This document shows, piece after piece, positions 19,675 to 28,155 of a stretch of 64,000 bases of DNA. The notes under the pieces were generated by a model. The model searched no databases and was not told where the DNA came from. It saw only the letters and a list, made by a program, of their open reading frames with translations. The stretch's first letter is position 1; the number at the start of each line of letters is the position of its first letter. The translations under genes and the position numbers were made by a program. Source of the DNA: Gautieria morchelliformis (lineage: Eukaryota; Basidiomycota; Agaricomycetes; Gomphales; Gomphaceae); assembly GCA_015179125.1 (NCBI GenBank), contig WHVA01000010.1, positions 248,001 to 312,000 on the forward strand. Reading direction: 5' to 3'.

Positions 19675-20880
19675 ATGCCTCCTCGTACCACAGCTACTTC
19701 AGCTCGAGCAGGAGCTGTCGAAGCTCTCTCTTATTTTGGCAGTCTCAGATCCGCAGCACCAAGGCACGCGGAACCCTCCGGCAGCTCTCGTGCCGACGAT
19801 GAGCTCTCCGAGGCTTTTCCCCAACGTTTCGAAGAAGTTCCCGACGCTAATCCCGACGACAATCCCGACTATGACGGGAATTCGACGAGTAGCAGTGGCG
19901 AACAAACAGCAGCGTCATTCCGACGCCCAGCTCCACCACCACCACCTCCACCAGGACCACCTCCAGGCGGCCCACCCGGCGGTCCCCCAGGCGGTCCTCC
20001 ACCTCCAATTCCACCTCAGATTCCCGCCAACCCAGTTCCGCCCACGCCAGTTCCGGATCTTGCACAAGCCATCGCCATGCTAGCCGGACAACTTCAGCGC
20101 CCGGCCCAAGCACCACCACGCCCCAAGACAAAGGTCCGCGAACCAGATCAGTTCGACGGTTCCGACCCCAAGAAGCTCCAGCCATTTCTGGTCCAGCTTC
20201 AACTCAATTTCCGTGATCGTCCCGACGCCTTTCCCGACGACGAACGAAAGGTCAATTACGCCCTTTCCTATCTCCGAGGCACGGCTCTCGACTACTTCGA
20301 ACCCGCCCTCATGGGCCCGTTCGCTCTCGTTGACTGGGCCGACGATTACCACAATTTCATTTCCGAACTCCGCAGCAACTTCGGACCATTTGACATGGAA
20401 GCCGATGCGGAAAATGAACTCGATAAGCTTCGTATGAAAGACACTCATAAGATAGCTAAATATATTGTCACATTCCAGCAGCTTGCTCCTCGAGTCCAAT
20501 GGGGAGAAGCCGCACTCCGGCGCCAGTTTTACATGGGCTTGCCATCCCGAATCAAGGATGAAATTGCCCGCGTCGGAAAACCCGCCACCCTTACCGACCT
20601 CCGCAACCTTGCCCAATCCATCGATTCGCGCTACTGGGAAAGACACTCCGAGATTGCTCGCGAAACGTCCACCCAGAGCAAGAACGACAAGTCTTCCGAC
20701 AAGAAGTCTGACAAAGACAAGAAGAAGACCAATTCTGGAAACAACAACTCCGGAAACAACAACAGTTCTGGATCCAACTCCGGCAACCGGAACAACAACA
20801 ACACCCCTCTGGTTCCAACACCAATGCCCGGAAGAGCACTCCGGACCTTTCCGACAAACTTGGGAAGGACGGAAAACTAA
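19675..20880 (+). CDS. Gag of element A (frameshifted before zinc knuckle)
   Basis: The 401-codon ORF has an acidic and Pro-rich N-terminus (poly-Pro and PPGGPPGG near residues 85-115). The gag core follows: FDGSDPKKLQPFLVQLQLNF, LSYLRGTALDYFEPAL, FISELRSNFGPFD, KIAKYIVTFQQLAPRVQWGE and RQFYMGLPSRIKDEIARVG. A Lys/Ser/Asn-rich tail comes next. From about 20812 the meaningful frame shifts by -1. The other frame continues KSTPDLSDKLGKDGKLTPVE and the knuckle. The ORF therefore ends artificially at TAA 20878. It builds the virus-like particle. Confidence 0.85.
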   Translation: MPPRTTATSARAGAVEALSYFGSLRSAAPRHAEPSGSSRADDELSEAFPQRFEEVPDANPDDNPDYDGNSTSSSGEQTAASFRRPAPPPPPPPGPPPGGPPGGPPGGPPPPIPPQIPANPVPPTPVPDLAQAIAMLAGQLQRPAQAPPRPKTKVREPDQFDGSDPKKLQPFLVQLQLNFRDRPDAFPDDERKVNYALSYLRGTALDYFEPALMGPFALVDWADDYHNFISELRSNFGPFDMEADAENELDKLRMKDTHKIAKYIVTFQQLAPRVQWGEAALRRQFYMGLPSRIKDEIARVGKPATLTDLRNLAQSIDSRYWERHSEIARETSTQSKNDKSSDKKSDKDKKKTNSGNNNSGNNNSSGSNSGNRNNNNTPLVPTPMPGRALRTFPTNLGRTEN

Positions 20881-21086
20881 CCCCTGTAGAACGCCAGTGT
20901 CGCATGGACAACAACCTTTGCCTTTTCTGCGGCAAAGGCGGTCACGTCGCTCGCGACTGCACTTGCGCTTCCGCCTCCGCTGCTAAGGCCAAGGGCCGCG
21001 CAGCAAAGACGGAAGAGAAATCCGAAGCGGCTCCCGCTGCGGATTCAAAAAATAGTCAGCAGTCCTCCGGCCTCCGCACGAGCTGA
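20819..21086 (+). CDS. Gag zinc knuckle segment of element A (shifted frame)
   Basis: In the -1 frame relative to gag and pol, the sequence contains LCLFCGKGGHVARDC, a CX2CX4HX4C nucleic-acid-binding knuckle, followed by an Ala/Lys-rich linker ending at TGA 21084. It is read only if the single-base lesion near 20812 is suppressed. A second lesion of opposite sign, perhaps at the A6 tract 21047-21052, returns to the pol frame. Confidence 0.8.
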
Positions 21087-21087
21087 G

Positions 21088-24000
21088 GGCTGTGTTGACC
21101 CCATTCATGCGACAAACAAGGTTAAACTCAACGCATCTGCTCTTTCGTCCTCCGACTCCCTATCTGTTCCGCTCACTTCCGACACCATTTCCGCACCTCC
21201 GTTCACAGCACTGGTCGACTCTGGTTCGACTCATTGTTTCCTCGATTCCGACTTTGTTTTGAAACACAAACTTCCGACCCGCAACATTCCGACAATTCCG
21301 CTCCGCCTTTTCGACGGGTCTTCCAACACGGGAATTTCCCAAGTTGTGGATCTATCTATCCATTTCGCTACTGGGGACAACCATGAAGTTACATTTTACG
21401 TTACTCCACTAGATACTAGCTGTTCCGTTGTACTAGGACACAATTGGCTCACCCGATATAATCCGTCGATTAACTGGGCATTGGGTCAAATACAGTTCCG
21501 TACCCCGGATCAACTTCCGTCTATTCTGACGTCATCCGCAAAGATGGCCCAGGCCTCTTCTGCAACTCCGCTCGTGGATTCAGTTCCGCACTCCGGTCCC
21601 GCTTTAGCACCTCCGACCCTCGAAGCTCCTCGAATTGCGCTCGTCTCCGCCACCACTTTCCGCGTATTGCAACGGCAAGAAGATACGACCGTTTTCCAGC
21701 TTCACCTCTCCGATTCGGCTTCAGTCAAGGCTCGTTCCGCCTCGACTTCCGCTCCGGTCGACATGAGCTCAGTTCCGGAAGAATATCTTGACTTCCCGGA
21801 CGTGTTCAATAAGGCCAAAGCCGACAAACCTGCTGAACATCGACCTTACGACCTGAAGATAGATTTGGAAGAAGGAGCATCTCCGCCCCTTGGACCGATC
21901 TACTCCCTTTCGCAAAGTGAACTCTTAACTCTCCGAGAGTTCGTCGATGAACATCTCAACATGGGCTTCATCCGCCCTTCGCTGTCTCCGCATGGCGCCC
22001 CGGTCCTTTTCGTCAAGAAGAAGGATGGATCTCTCCGCCTCTGCGTCGATTTCTGTGGACTCAATGCCCTTACTAAGAAGGACAAATATCCGCTTCCACG
22101 CATTTCCGACTTACTCGACACCCCCCGCAGGGCGAAGATCTACACCAAAATTGACCTCCGGCACGCTTATCACCTTGTCCGCATCCGGGAAGGTGACGAG
22201 TGGAAAACCACTTTCCGCACCCGCTACGGTGCTTTTGAGTGGGTTGTCATGCCTTTTGGTCTAACCAATGCTCCCGCCGCTTTTCAACGATTCATGAACA
22301 ACGTATTTTCCGACCTCCTCGACGTATGCGTCCTAGTCTACATTGACGACATCCTCATCTATTCCGACACACCGGAAAAACATTGGGAACATGTCCGCGA
22401 AGTACTCCGCCGTCTACGCAAACACCATCTCTACGCAAAAGCAGAGAAATGCGAATGGCATCGCGACATGGTCGAATACCTCGGCTACATCCTCTCTCCA
22501 ACAGGTCTTACCATGGCAGAGGACAAGGTCAAGGCAATTCAAGAATGGCCGGAACCCCGACGTGTTAAGGATGTACAGTCTTTCCTTGGCTTCGCCAACT
22601 TTTACCGGCGTTTCATTTATAATTTTTCCGACATTACTGTTCCGCTCACGCGTCTCACCAGGAAGGGTGCCCCATGGAATTTCACTCCGGAATGCCGTTC
22701 CGCATTTGAAGCTCTCAAATCGGCCTTCACCATGGCTCCCATACTCGGTTTCTGGATTCCTGATGCCCAACTTGTACTCGAAACTGACGCTTCCGACTAT
22801 GCGCTAGCCACCATTCTTTCCATCATTTCCCCCGACGACGGAGAAATTCATCCGATCGCCTTTCATTCCCGCACCTTTTCTGCCCCGGAACTCAACTACG
22901 ATGTCCACGATAAGGAACTACTTGCGATTTTCAAAGCCTTCAAAATTTGGAGACACTACCTTGAAGGTCCAACTTATCCGATCGACGTCGTAATGGATCA
23001 TAAGAACCTTGAGTATTTTGCAACTGCTAAGATTTTGACTCGCCGTCAAGTCCGCTGGTCTGAATACCTCTCACAGTTCAACATGGTGATCTGTTTCCGC
23101 CCTGGAAAGCTCGGAGCAAAACCCGACACACTCACTAGACGTTGGGACGTCTACCCAAAAGAGGGAAGTAGCGACTATGCCAGCATTAATCCGCACAATT
23201 TCCGCCCAGTATTCTCTACTGAGCAACTGGCATCGTCCCTGCGTGCCACAGCATTGCAGTTTCCGCTACTCCACGCCTCAATCATTATGGACACCGAGTC
23301 TCTCCATTCCGACATCCGTTCCGCACTCCGTTCCGCACTCCGTTCCGCACTCCGTTCCGCACTCCGTTCCGCACTCCGTTCCGCACTCCGTTCCGCACTC
23401 CGTTCCGCACTCCGTTCCGCACTCCGTTCCGCACTCCGTTCCGCACTCCGTTCCGCACTCCGTTCCGCACTCCGTTCCGCACTCCGTTCCGCACTCCGTT
23501 CCGCACTCCGTTCCGCACTCCGTTCCGCACTCCGTTCCGCACTCCGTTCCGACCCCACCTCCGCAGCCCACCTCGATGACCCCACCAGTCCTGGATGGTC
23601 CCTCGATTCCGACGGATTTCTCCGGTACAAGTCCCGGATTTACGTTCCGGATACCAATGATCTACGACTTCGCGTACTCCAGCAAAGCCACGATCATCCG
23701 CTCTCAGGACACCAAGGCCAGAACAAAACCCTTGACATAATCCGATGTACCTATACTTGGCCCCTCCTCCGCACAATGGTCCAAGACTACTGCAAGTCAT
23801 GCACCACCTGTATGCGAGCCAAGCCTCAATGTCACAAACCCTACGGCCTCCTGAAGCAACTTCCGATCCCGGAACAACCGTGGAATTCGATATCCATGGA
23901 TTTCATTGAGAAACTTCCTAAGTCATCTGGCTATGATACCATTCTAGTGATCGTTGACCGCCTCACAAAGCAGTCCATCTTTATTCCGACCTACGACACC

Positions 24001-24975
24001 ATAACTTCCGCCCAGCTCGCACAGCTCTTTGTGCTCCACGTATTTTCCAAGCACGGAATCCCTTCCCATGTCACTTCCGACCATGGATCAGAATTCGTGT
24101 CCTCCTTTTTCCGCACACTCGGAAAGGCTCTCGACATGAAGCTCCACTTCACTTCCGGTTATCACCCCGAAGGAGACGGACAGACGGAACATACTAATCA
24201 GACCCTTGAACAGTATCTCCGCGTCTATTGCAACTACCAACACAGCAATTGGTCCGACCTTCTTCCCCTCATGGAATTTGCCTACAACAACGCGCCTTCC
24301 GCTACCACCGGAATTTCACCCTTTTACGCCAACAAGGGCTACCACCTGAATCTTGCCATCCACCCTGAACGTGACCTCGCCTCTGCAAGAGCCCGAGATT
24401 TCGTTGTGGAACTCGACGACCTTCATCAGCACCTCCGAGAGAACATTTCCGCTGCACAAAAGAGATACCAAACTTCCGCCGATCGGAAACGACTTCTGCA
24501 ACCGGCATTCGAGATAGGCGACAAAGTCTTCGTCAAAGCTGAAAACTTCCGCACCACTCGCCCCTCAAAGAAGCTCTCTGAGAAATACCTTGGCCCTTAC
24601 GAGATCATCGCTAAGGCCGGCAGTCGTTCTTTCACTCTCAGACTTCCTGACAATATGTGCGCAGTACACCCGGTATTCCATGTCTCCATGCTTGAGCCCG
24701 CAGTTCCGAATACAATTCCGAATCGAGAACAACCTCCGCCTCTGCCAGTCGTCATCGACGGAGAACCGGAATACGAGATCTCGGAAATTCTCAACTCCAA
24801 GCTTGACAGACGATACCGCTGCCAACTCCAGTACCTAGTCAAGTGGGCAGGCTATGAAAACACCGACGAAGAGACCTTGTGGATTTCTGCCACGGAACTA
24901 GACCACGCCTCTGACCTCGTCTCTGATTTCCACAAGTCTTATCCTAATAAGCCTGGCCCCATTTCCGCGCCCTAG
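21088..24975 (+). CDS. Pol of element A: protease, RT, RNase H, integrase, chromodomain
   Basis: Open from before 21088 to TAG 24975 and in the same phase as the gag ATG. The protease site is ALVDSGSTHCFLD (about 21205-21245). RT runs from KKKDGSLRLCVDF to LVYIDDILIYSD, with the catalytic YIDD at about 22338-22350. RNase H has ETDASDYALA. A 12-bp minisatellite encoding (RSAL)n at 23317-23550 lies between RNase H and the integrase zinc finger (HPLSGHQ...CKSCTTC). The integrase DDE comes from SMDFIEKLP, TSDHGSEFV and GYHPEGDGQTEHTNQ; a His follows where Arg is usual. The C-terminal chromodomain is YRCQLQYLVKWAGYENTDEE, which can direct integration to chromatin marks. No stop inside. Confidence 0.95.
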   Translation, partial: GCVDPIHATNKVKLNASALSSSDSLSVPLTSDTISAPPFTALVDSGSTHCFLDSDFVLKHKLPTRNIPTIPLRLFDGSSNTGISQVVDLSIHFATGDNHEVTFYVTPLDTSCSVVLGHNWLTRYNPSINWALGQIQFRTPDQLPSILTSSAKMAQASSATPLVDSVPHSGPALAPPTLEAPRIALVSATTFRVLQRQEDTTVFQLHLSDSASVKARSASTSAPVDMSSVPEEYLDFPDVFNKAKADKPAEHRPYDLKIDLEEGASPPLGPIYSLSQSELLTLREFVDEHLNMGFIRPSLSPHGAPVLFVKKKDGSLRLCVDFCGLNALTKKDKYPLPRISDLLDTPRRAKIYTKIDLRHAYHLVRIREGDEWKTTFRTRYGAFEWVVMPFGLTNAPAAFQRFMNNVFSDLLDVCVLVYIDDILIYSDTPEKHWEHVREVLRRLRKHHLYAKAEKCEWHRDMVEYLGYILSPTGLTMAEDKVKAIQEWPEPRRVKDVQSFLGFANFYRRFIYNFSDITVPLTRLTRKGAPWNFTPECRSAFEALKSAFTMAPILGFWIPDAQLVLETDASDYALATILSIISPDDGEIHPIAFHSRTFSAPELNYDVHDKELLAIFKAFKIWRHYLEGPTYPIDVVMDHKNLEYFATAKILTRRQVRWSEYLSQFNMVICFRPGKLGAKPDTLTRRWDVYPKEGSSDYASINPHNFRPVFSTEQLASSLRATALQFPLLHASIIMDTESLHSDIRSALRSALRSALRSALRSALRSALRSALRSALRSALRSALRSALRSALRSALRSALRSALRSALRSALRSALRSALRSDPTSAAHLDDPTSPGWSLDSDGFLRYKSRIYVPDTNDLRLRVLQQSHDHPLSGHQGQNKTLDIIRCTYTWPLLRTMVQDYCKSCTTCMRAKPQCHKPYGLLKQLPIPEQPWNSISMDFIEKLPKSSGYDTILVIVDRLTKQSIFIPTYDTITSAQLAQLFVLHVFSKHGIPSHVTSDHGSEFVSSFFRTLGKALDMKLHFTSGYHPEGDGQTEHTNQTLEQYLRVYCNYQHSNWSDLLPLMEFAYNNAPSATTGISPFYANKGYHLNLAIHPERDLASARARDFVVELDDLHQHLRENISAAQKRYQTSADRKRLLQPAFEIGDKVFVKAENFRTTRPSKKLSEKYLGPYEIIAKAGSRSFTLRLPDNMCAVHPVFHVSMLEPAVPNTIPNREQPPPLPVVIDGEPEYEISEILNSKLDRRYRCQLQYLVKWAGYENTDEETLWISATELDHASDLVSDFHKSYPNKPGPISAP
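23317..23550 (+). repeat. 12-bp in-frame minisatellite within pol, 19.5 units
   Basis: Perfect tandem units of CGTTCCGCACTC, each read as Arg-Ser-Ala-Leu. There are two units before 23341, fifteen in 23341-23520 and 2.5 more. The expansion is perfect, so it is young. Confidence 0.97.
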
Positions 24976-25117
24976 TCATTTCCGACCTCGTTTCCGACAC
25001 CCATTGCTTTCTTACAGTTCTCAAGTCATTATTAAAATCCGACTATTATTCCGATACGCTTATTTCCGACACTTCAAGAAATTATATTACAAGTCCTTTG
25101 ACACCCCTACTCCTCCC

Positions 25118-26349
25118 TCATTGTCTCCCCTCGACCTCTTTTTCCGCTTCCAGCTCTTCTTCCACCTCTCCTACCTCGACACTCACCAACTCCGTTTCCA
25201 CCCTTTCCCTCGTTTCCGCCCCCCCACTCGGACCCGCTTCCGCCCCAATTCCCTGCTCCCGCAGCCACGCATCCATTTGGTCCCGGACCAGATCGTTCCG
25301 CCACCGCATTTCCCGTGTCAACTGCTGCAGGACGGTAGACATAACAGTCATCTGGTTCTGAATTGACAGAACCTGATGCTGCTGAACCTCGGCCATTTCG
25401 ATCATGATATCCCGGATTTCACGTTGCTGTTTCCGCATGGCCCTCAGCGACCCGGCAATATCGAGAAGGGGATAAGACATGGTGAATCGGTTCAAAACTG
25501 CCTGTCCTGATTTTCCGGTCACCGGAAACGATTCCTCGGCCCTCCCTCCGCTCGGTCCCATTTCCGACTTCGGATTCGACTCCTCAACCTTCTGTTTCTT
25601 GCGCTCCAGCCTCGAAGTGCACCCGTCCACAACGCAGCGTCTCTTCCTGTCACGGCACTGATCGCACGACATTTCCCGTGGATTACTCGACCATGTGCAA
25701 TCCGCCCCCTTAGACTCGCATGGGTCGCAAGGAGCTTTTTCCTCCTCATCGCCGTCCCGCGTTTTCCGCTTCTTAGTCGCGGGATTTTCCGGCCCTAGTT
25801 CACGCAGCTCCAACATCCAATTCAACTTTTCCTTTCGAGCCTTCTGGAATGCGTCCGCCCGACGTTTCCGTTCCGCCACAAGGTTCACCGGAGTAGCGAT
25901 TTCCTTTTGCTTCCCTTTTCCTTCGGGAGACGGTGTACTTTCTGCCGAACTTTCCGAGTCTGACTCTGACTCGTCCTGAACATTATTCTGGAAGAGCTTT
26001 TAGTTGATTCAAACCTTTCCGCCGGACATTCCCGACTCACCTGTTTCTTTTCCGCCTTCTCCGCAGAAGCTTTCTCCGCAGCCGCTTTCTCTGCAGCCGC
26101 CTTGTCCGCAGCAGCTTTCCGTGCCGCGTTCCGTTTCCGTTTCTCTTCACGGATGCGCTCCTCCTCCTCGCGGCGCTCGCGTTCCTTCCTCTCCTGTTCC
26201 TTCCGCTCTTTCTCCCGACGTTCCTTCTCTTTCCGCGCAGCTTCCTCAGCCTCACGTTTTTCGGCCAATTCCTTTTGCGCGAGCATATCAGCAAAATGCT
26301 GTTTCATCTCGGCGCTGGACATTTTAGAGAAGTCTACTGGAGCACTCAT
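25118..26349 (-). CDS. Antisense two-exon gene in element A: coiled-coil and Zn2Cys6-like protein
   Basis: Exon 1 is 26349-26041 (103 codons). The intron is 26040-25988 (GTGAGT...CAACTAAAAG...TTCCAG, 53 bp). Exon 2 is 25987-25118. The joined frame is 392 residues. Residues ~25-100 are a Lys/Glu/Arg/Ala-rich coiled coil, then an acidic Ser/Glu stretch, then a basic segment. Cysteines at 190, 193, 200, 211, 214 and 221 (CDPCESKGADC, CDQCRDRKRRC) fit CX2CX6CX10CX2CX6C, the spacing of fungal binuclear zinc clusters, with one more Cys at 226. A hydrophobic heptad-like region follows (~250-310), and the end is Glu-rich. The gene lies wholly between the pol stop and the 3' LTR, opposite to gag-pol, and starts 122 bp from the 3' LTR. 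I recall similar coiled-coil/Cys hypothetical proteins from Agaricomycetes, but no function. DNA binding is inference. Confidence 0.7.
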
Positions 26350-26456
26350 GATGGAATGGAAAGAAGATGTGTTTGTTCCTCAGCCTATTTTTTAGAACTC
26401 CGACGTGTTTGTTCACAGGTCACGTGATCCGACCTGTGGTCTCGTGGGGCTCGACC

Positions 26457-26471
26457 TTAGAAGGGAGATAC
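26457..26471 (+). other. Polypurine tract of element A
   Basis: TAGAAGGGAGATAC immediately precedes the 3' LTR. This is the expected primer position for plus-strand synthesis. Confidence 0.6.
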
Positions 26472-27176
26472 TGTTACGACCGTTCATTTCCGACTTCCGA
26501 CGTTCAGTTCCGCCACACCTTTCCGCCCCTCCGATATTTCCACAACACCTTCCGCCCCTCCGATATTTCCGACATTCCACCCATTGTTCTATTCCCTTGT
26601 TCTTTCGACTCTATTACTCGGACCCACCGGACCCGTTTCATCGTTCATCAAAACCACATATCCGGTCACCCTTGTAGTTCGTTGTCAGATATGTTTTCCC
26701 GACCCCTTGTTCTTTACCATTGTTCTACCTTACCCTGAACCCCCCTTGTAGTCCCATTGTTCCCAATAGTTAGTTCCCACGCATTGTCTACTCGACTTCC
26801 GCTTCCCCTGGAATTTGCTTAGTACCATGTCATTACCTGTTGCCCCAGCTCTTTGTATAAAAGCCTGTCATGTATGTCTCTTATTCTGCAATCAGATAAT
26901 CGCCTTCGATACTTGATTTCCTTCGCTCCATCTCCTGTTCTTAGCACAGCGAGTCTAGCAAGATCTCAGTCTCTCCGCCTTCCGCCTTCCGCCTTCCGCC
27001 TTCCGCCTTCCGCCTCAGTTCCGACTCAAGTTCCGACCAAACCTTTGGTTCAGTACTTTCCGCCTCCCGACTCAATTCTGAAATACTTAGGACGATAGTT
27101 CATTGGGGGCGCAACCTATAAGTTGAAGCTGCTGTCCTTTCCAGTTCCGACTTAGCGGAAATCTCGATACGTAACA
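26472..27176 (+). repeat. 3' LTR of element A
   Basis: 705 bp, TG...CA, nearly identical to the 5' LTR. It has three extra CGCCTTC-like 7-bp units around 26980-27010. AATCAGATAAT recurs at 26890-26900. Confidence 0.95.
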
Positions 27177-27181
27177 TCCAG

Positions 27182-27298
27182 ACAAACTCCGTGAGTTCTA
27201 TAGGACACACCCCGGTGCCCCTCGCCGAATCCGCTTGCTGGCATTTCAATCCCTCGTGTCCCGTGCTTCGAGGACGCAGCACGCTAGAGGGGGGGTAA
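27182..27298 (+). pseudogene. Gypsy family B pol 3' end, part 2
   Basis: Continues the reading of 18535-18957 across element A: DKLREFYRTHPGAPRRIRL, AFQSLVSRASRTQHARGG. The family-specific tail then runs directly into the 3' LTR. Confidence 0.85.
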
Positions 27299-27758
27299 TG
27301 TCAGGGGACACCCTGTTTTCCATTTCCAGTTCCGACACCACACCCAGTTCCGACTCCATTTCCGCCTCCGCTTTCGGAAATGATTCTGCTCCTGGGAGAA
27401 CTTCCACCGGTTCTGTTTGCTTTGCCAGTTCCACTCCAATTTCCGACTTCCACTCTCGGAACAGTGTCGGAAATCAAGCGACTTGCGTAATGGGTGGCAT
27501 CAAGGGTCGATCAAGGGTCAGGGAGGTCAGGGGGATGCAGGGTTGATGGTGGGTACCAAGTGTTGTCCCTTGCTGCGCAGCGTAGTATAATACAGGCTCG
27601 CTGACATTGGGGGTCCTTAGACTTTTCTCTTTGGATTTCCCCTTGTCAGGTGAGAATCCCCTCTCTTGTATACTCTGTTCATTTATACATACTTTGGATT
27701 TCCCCTTGTCAGTTGTGTGGTAGTGTGATCTCCACAACCAGCCAGGGTTGCCCTTACA
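27299..27758 (+). repeat. 3' LTR of gypsy family B
   Basis: Starts TGTCAGGGGACACC right after the pol tail and ends GTTGCCCTTACA. The same LTR recurs in reverse at 46168-47582 (solo, interrupted) and 53183-53664. The 3' half contains a repeated TTTGGATTTCCCCTTGTCAG. No further gene was seen up to 28155. Confidence 0.8.
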
Positions 27759-27918
27759 GACCTCGAGCTCGTCGCTCATGTCCGTCTTCGACTGTGTGGA
27801 ATCATCATGCTCGCAGCCGACAGTAGAGGGTCTACTGGAGGGTCTCAACGATGTTTAATCGTCGACGCAGCAATCTTTTTCAAGATTGCTTTGAATCCAC
27901 TATCAGTTAGTCGCTTGG

Positions 27919-28154
27919 CGATCAACCGCAGGATAGTTCAAAAATGTGTAAAGATGTCGATCTTAGGATCTTGTATCACAAGGGCACTGCAGAACCTGAC
28001 CAATGAGTGGTATTCTGAATGCTATGTAGTGACAGGTAAGAGTAAGATGCGATGGGAACTGCTGGCCAGTTCCCATGCATAAACTATACAGTGGGTCCCT
28101 AAGGGGCCCACTGGGATTATGTAATAACTATTGTACATGTAGATACATAGGTTA
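27919..28154 (+). repeat. Left arm of a ~235-bp inverted repeat flanking element D
   Basis: Matches the reverse complement of 31567-31800 with scattered substitutions (shared GATCAACCGCAGGATAG, GTAAAGATGTCGATCTTAGG, CCACTGGGATTATGTAATAA). Both arms stop at GGTTATTTA next to different sequence. Probably two pieces of one old repeat family. Confidence 0.75.
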
Positions 28155-28155
28155 T

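Larger units (their letters stand above)
18958..27176 (+). mobile_element. Chromodomain Ty3/gypsy LTR retrotransposon (element A), nearly intact
   Basis: 8219 bp. LTRs 18958-19641 and 26472-27176 both start TGTTACGACC and end CGTAACA. The flanking 5-bp duplication TCCAG lies at 18953-18957 and 27177-27181. Contents: PBS self-complementary to the LTR, gag, zinc knuckle, protease, RT, RNase H, integrase, chromodomain, then an antisense two-exon gene before the polypurine tract and 3' LTR. Gag and pol share one phase, as in Tf1/sushi-type elements with a single ORF. The LTRs differ mainly by a 21-bp expansion of a 7-bp repeat and few substitutions, so the insertion is recent. Two compensating single-base lesions around the zinc knuckle may inactivate it. 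Confidence 0.95.

Noticed and set aside
21035-21060. Programmed -1 frameshift on A AAA AAT between gag and pol
   Set aside because: The -1 frame meets TAG at once. Pol is in the +1 frame here, and the same phase as the gag start suggests two lesions instead.
23317-23550. Regular short repeats resembling a CRISPR-like array
   Set aside because: The units are contiguous 12-mers without spacers and lie in frame inside pol. This is a minisatellite.
23175-23800. Long ORFs on both strands across the 12-bp repeat
   Set aside because: They arise because a 12-bp repeat without stops is open in all frames. Only the pol frame carries domain sequence on both sides.
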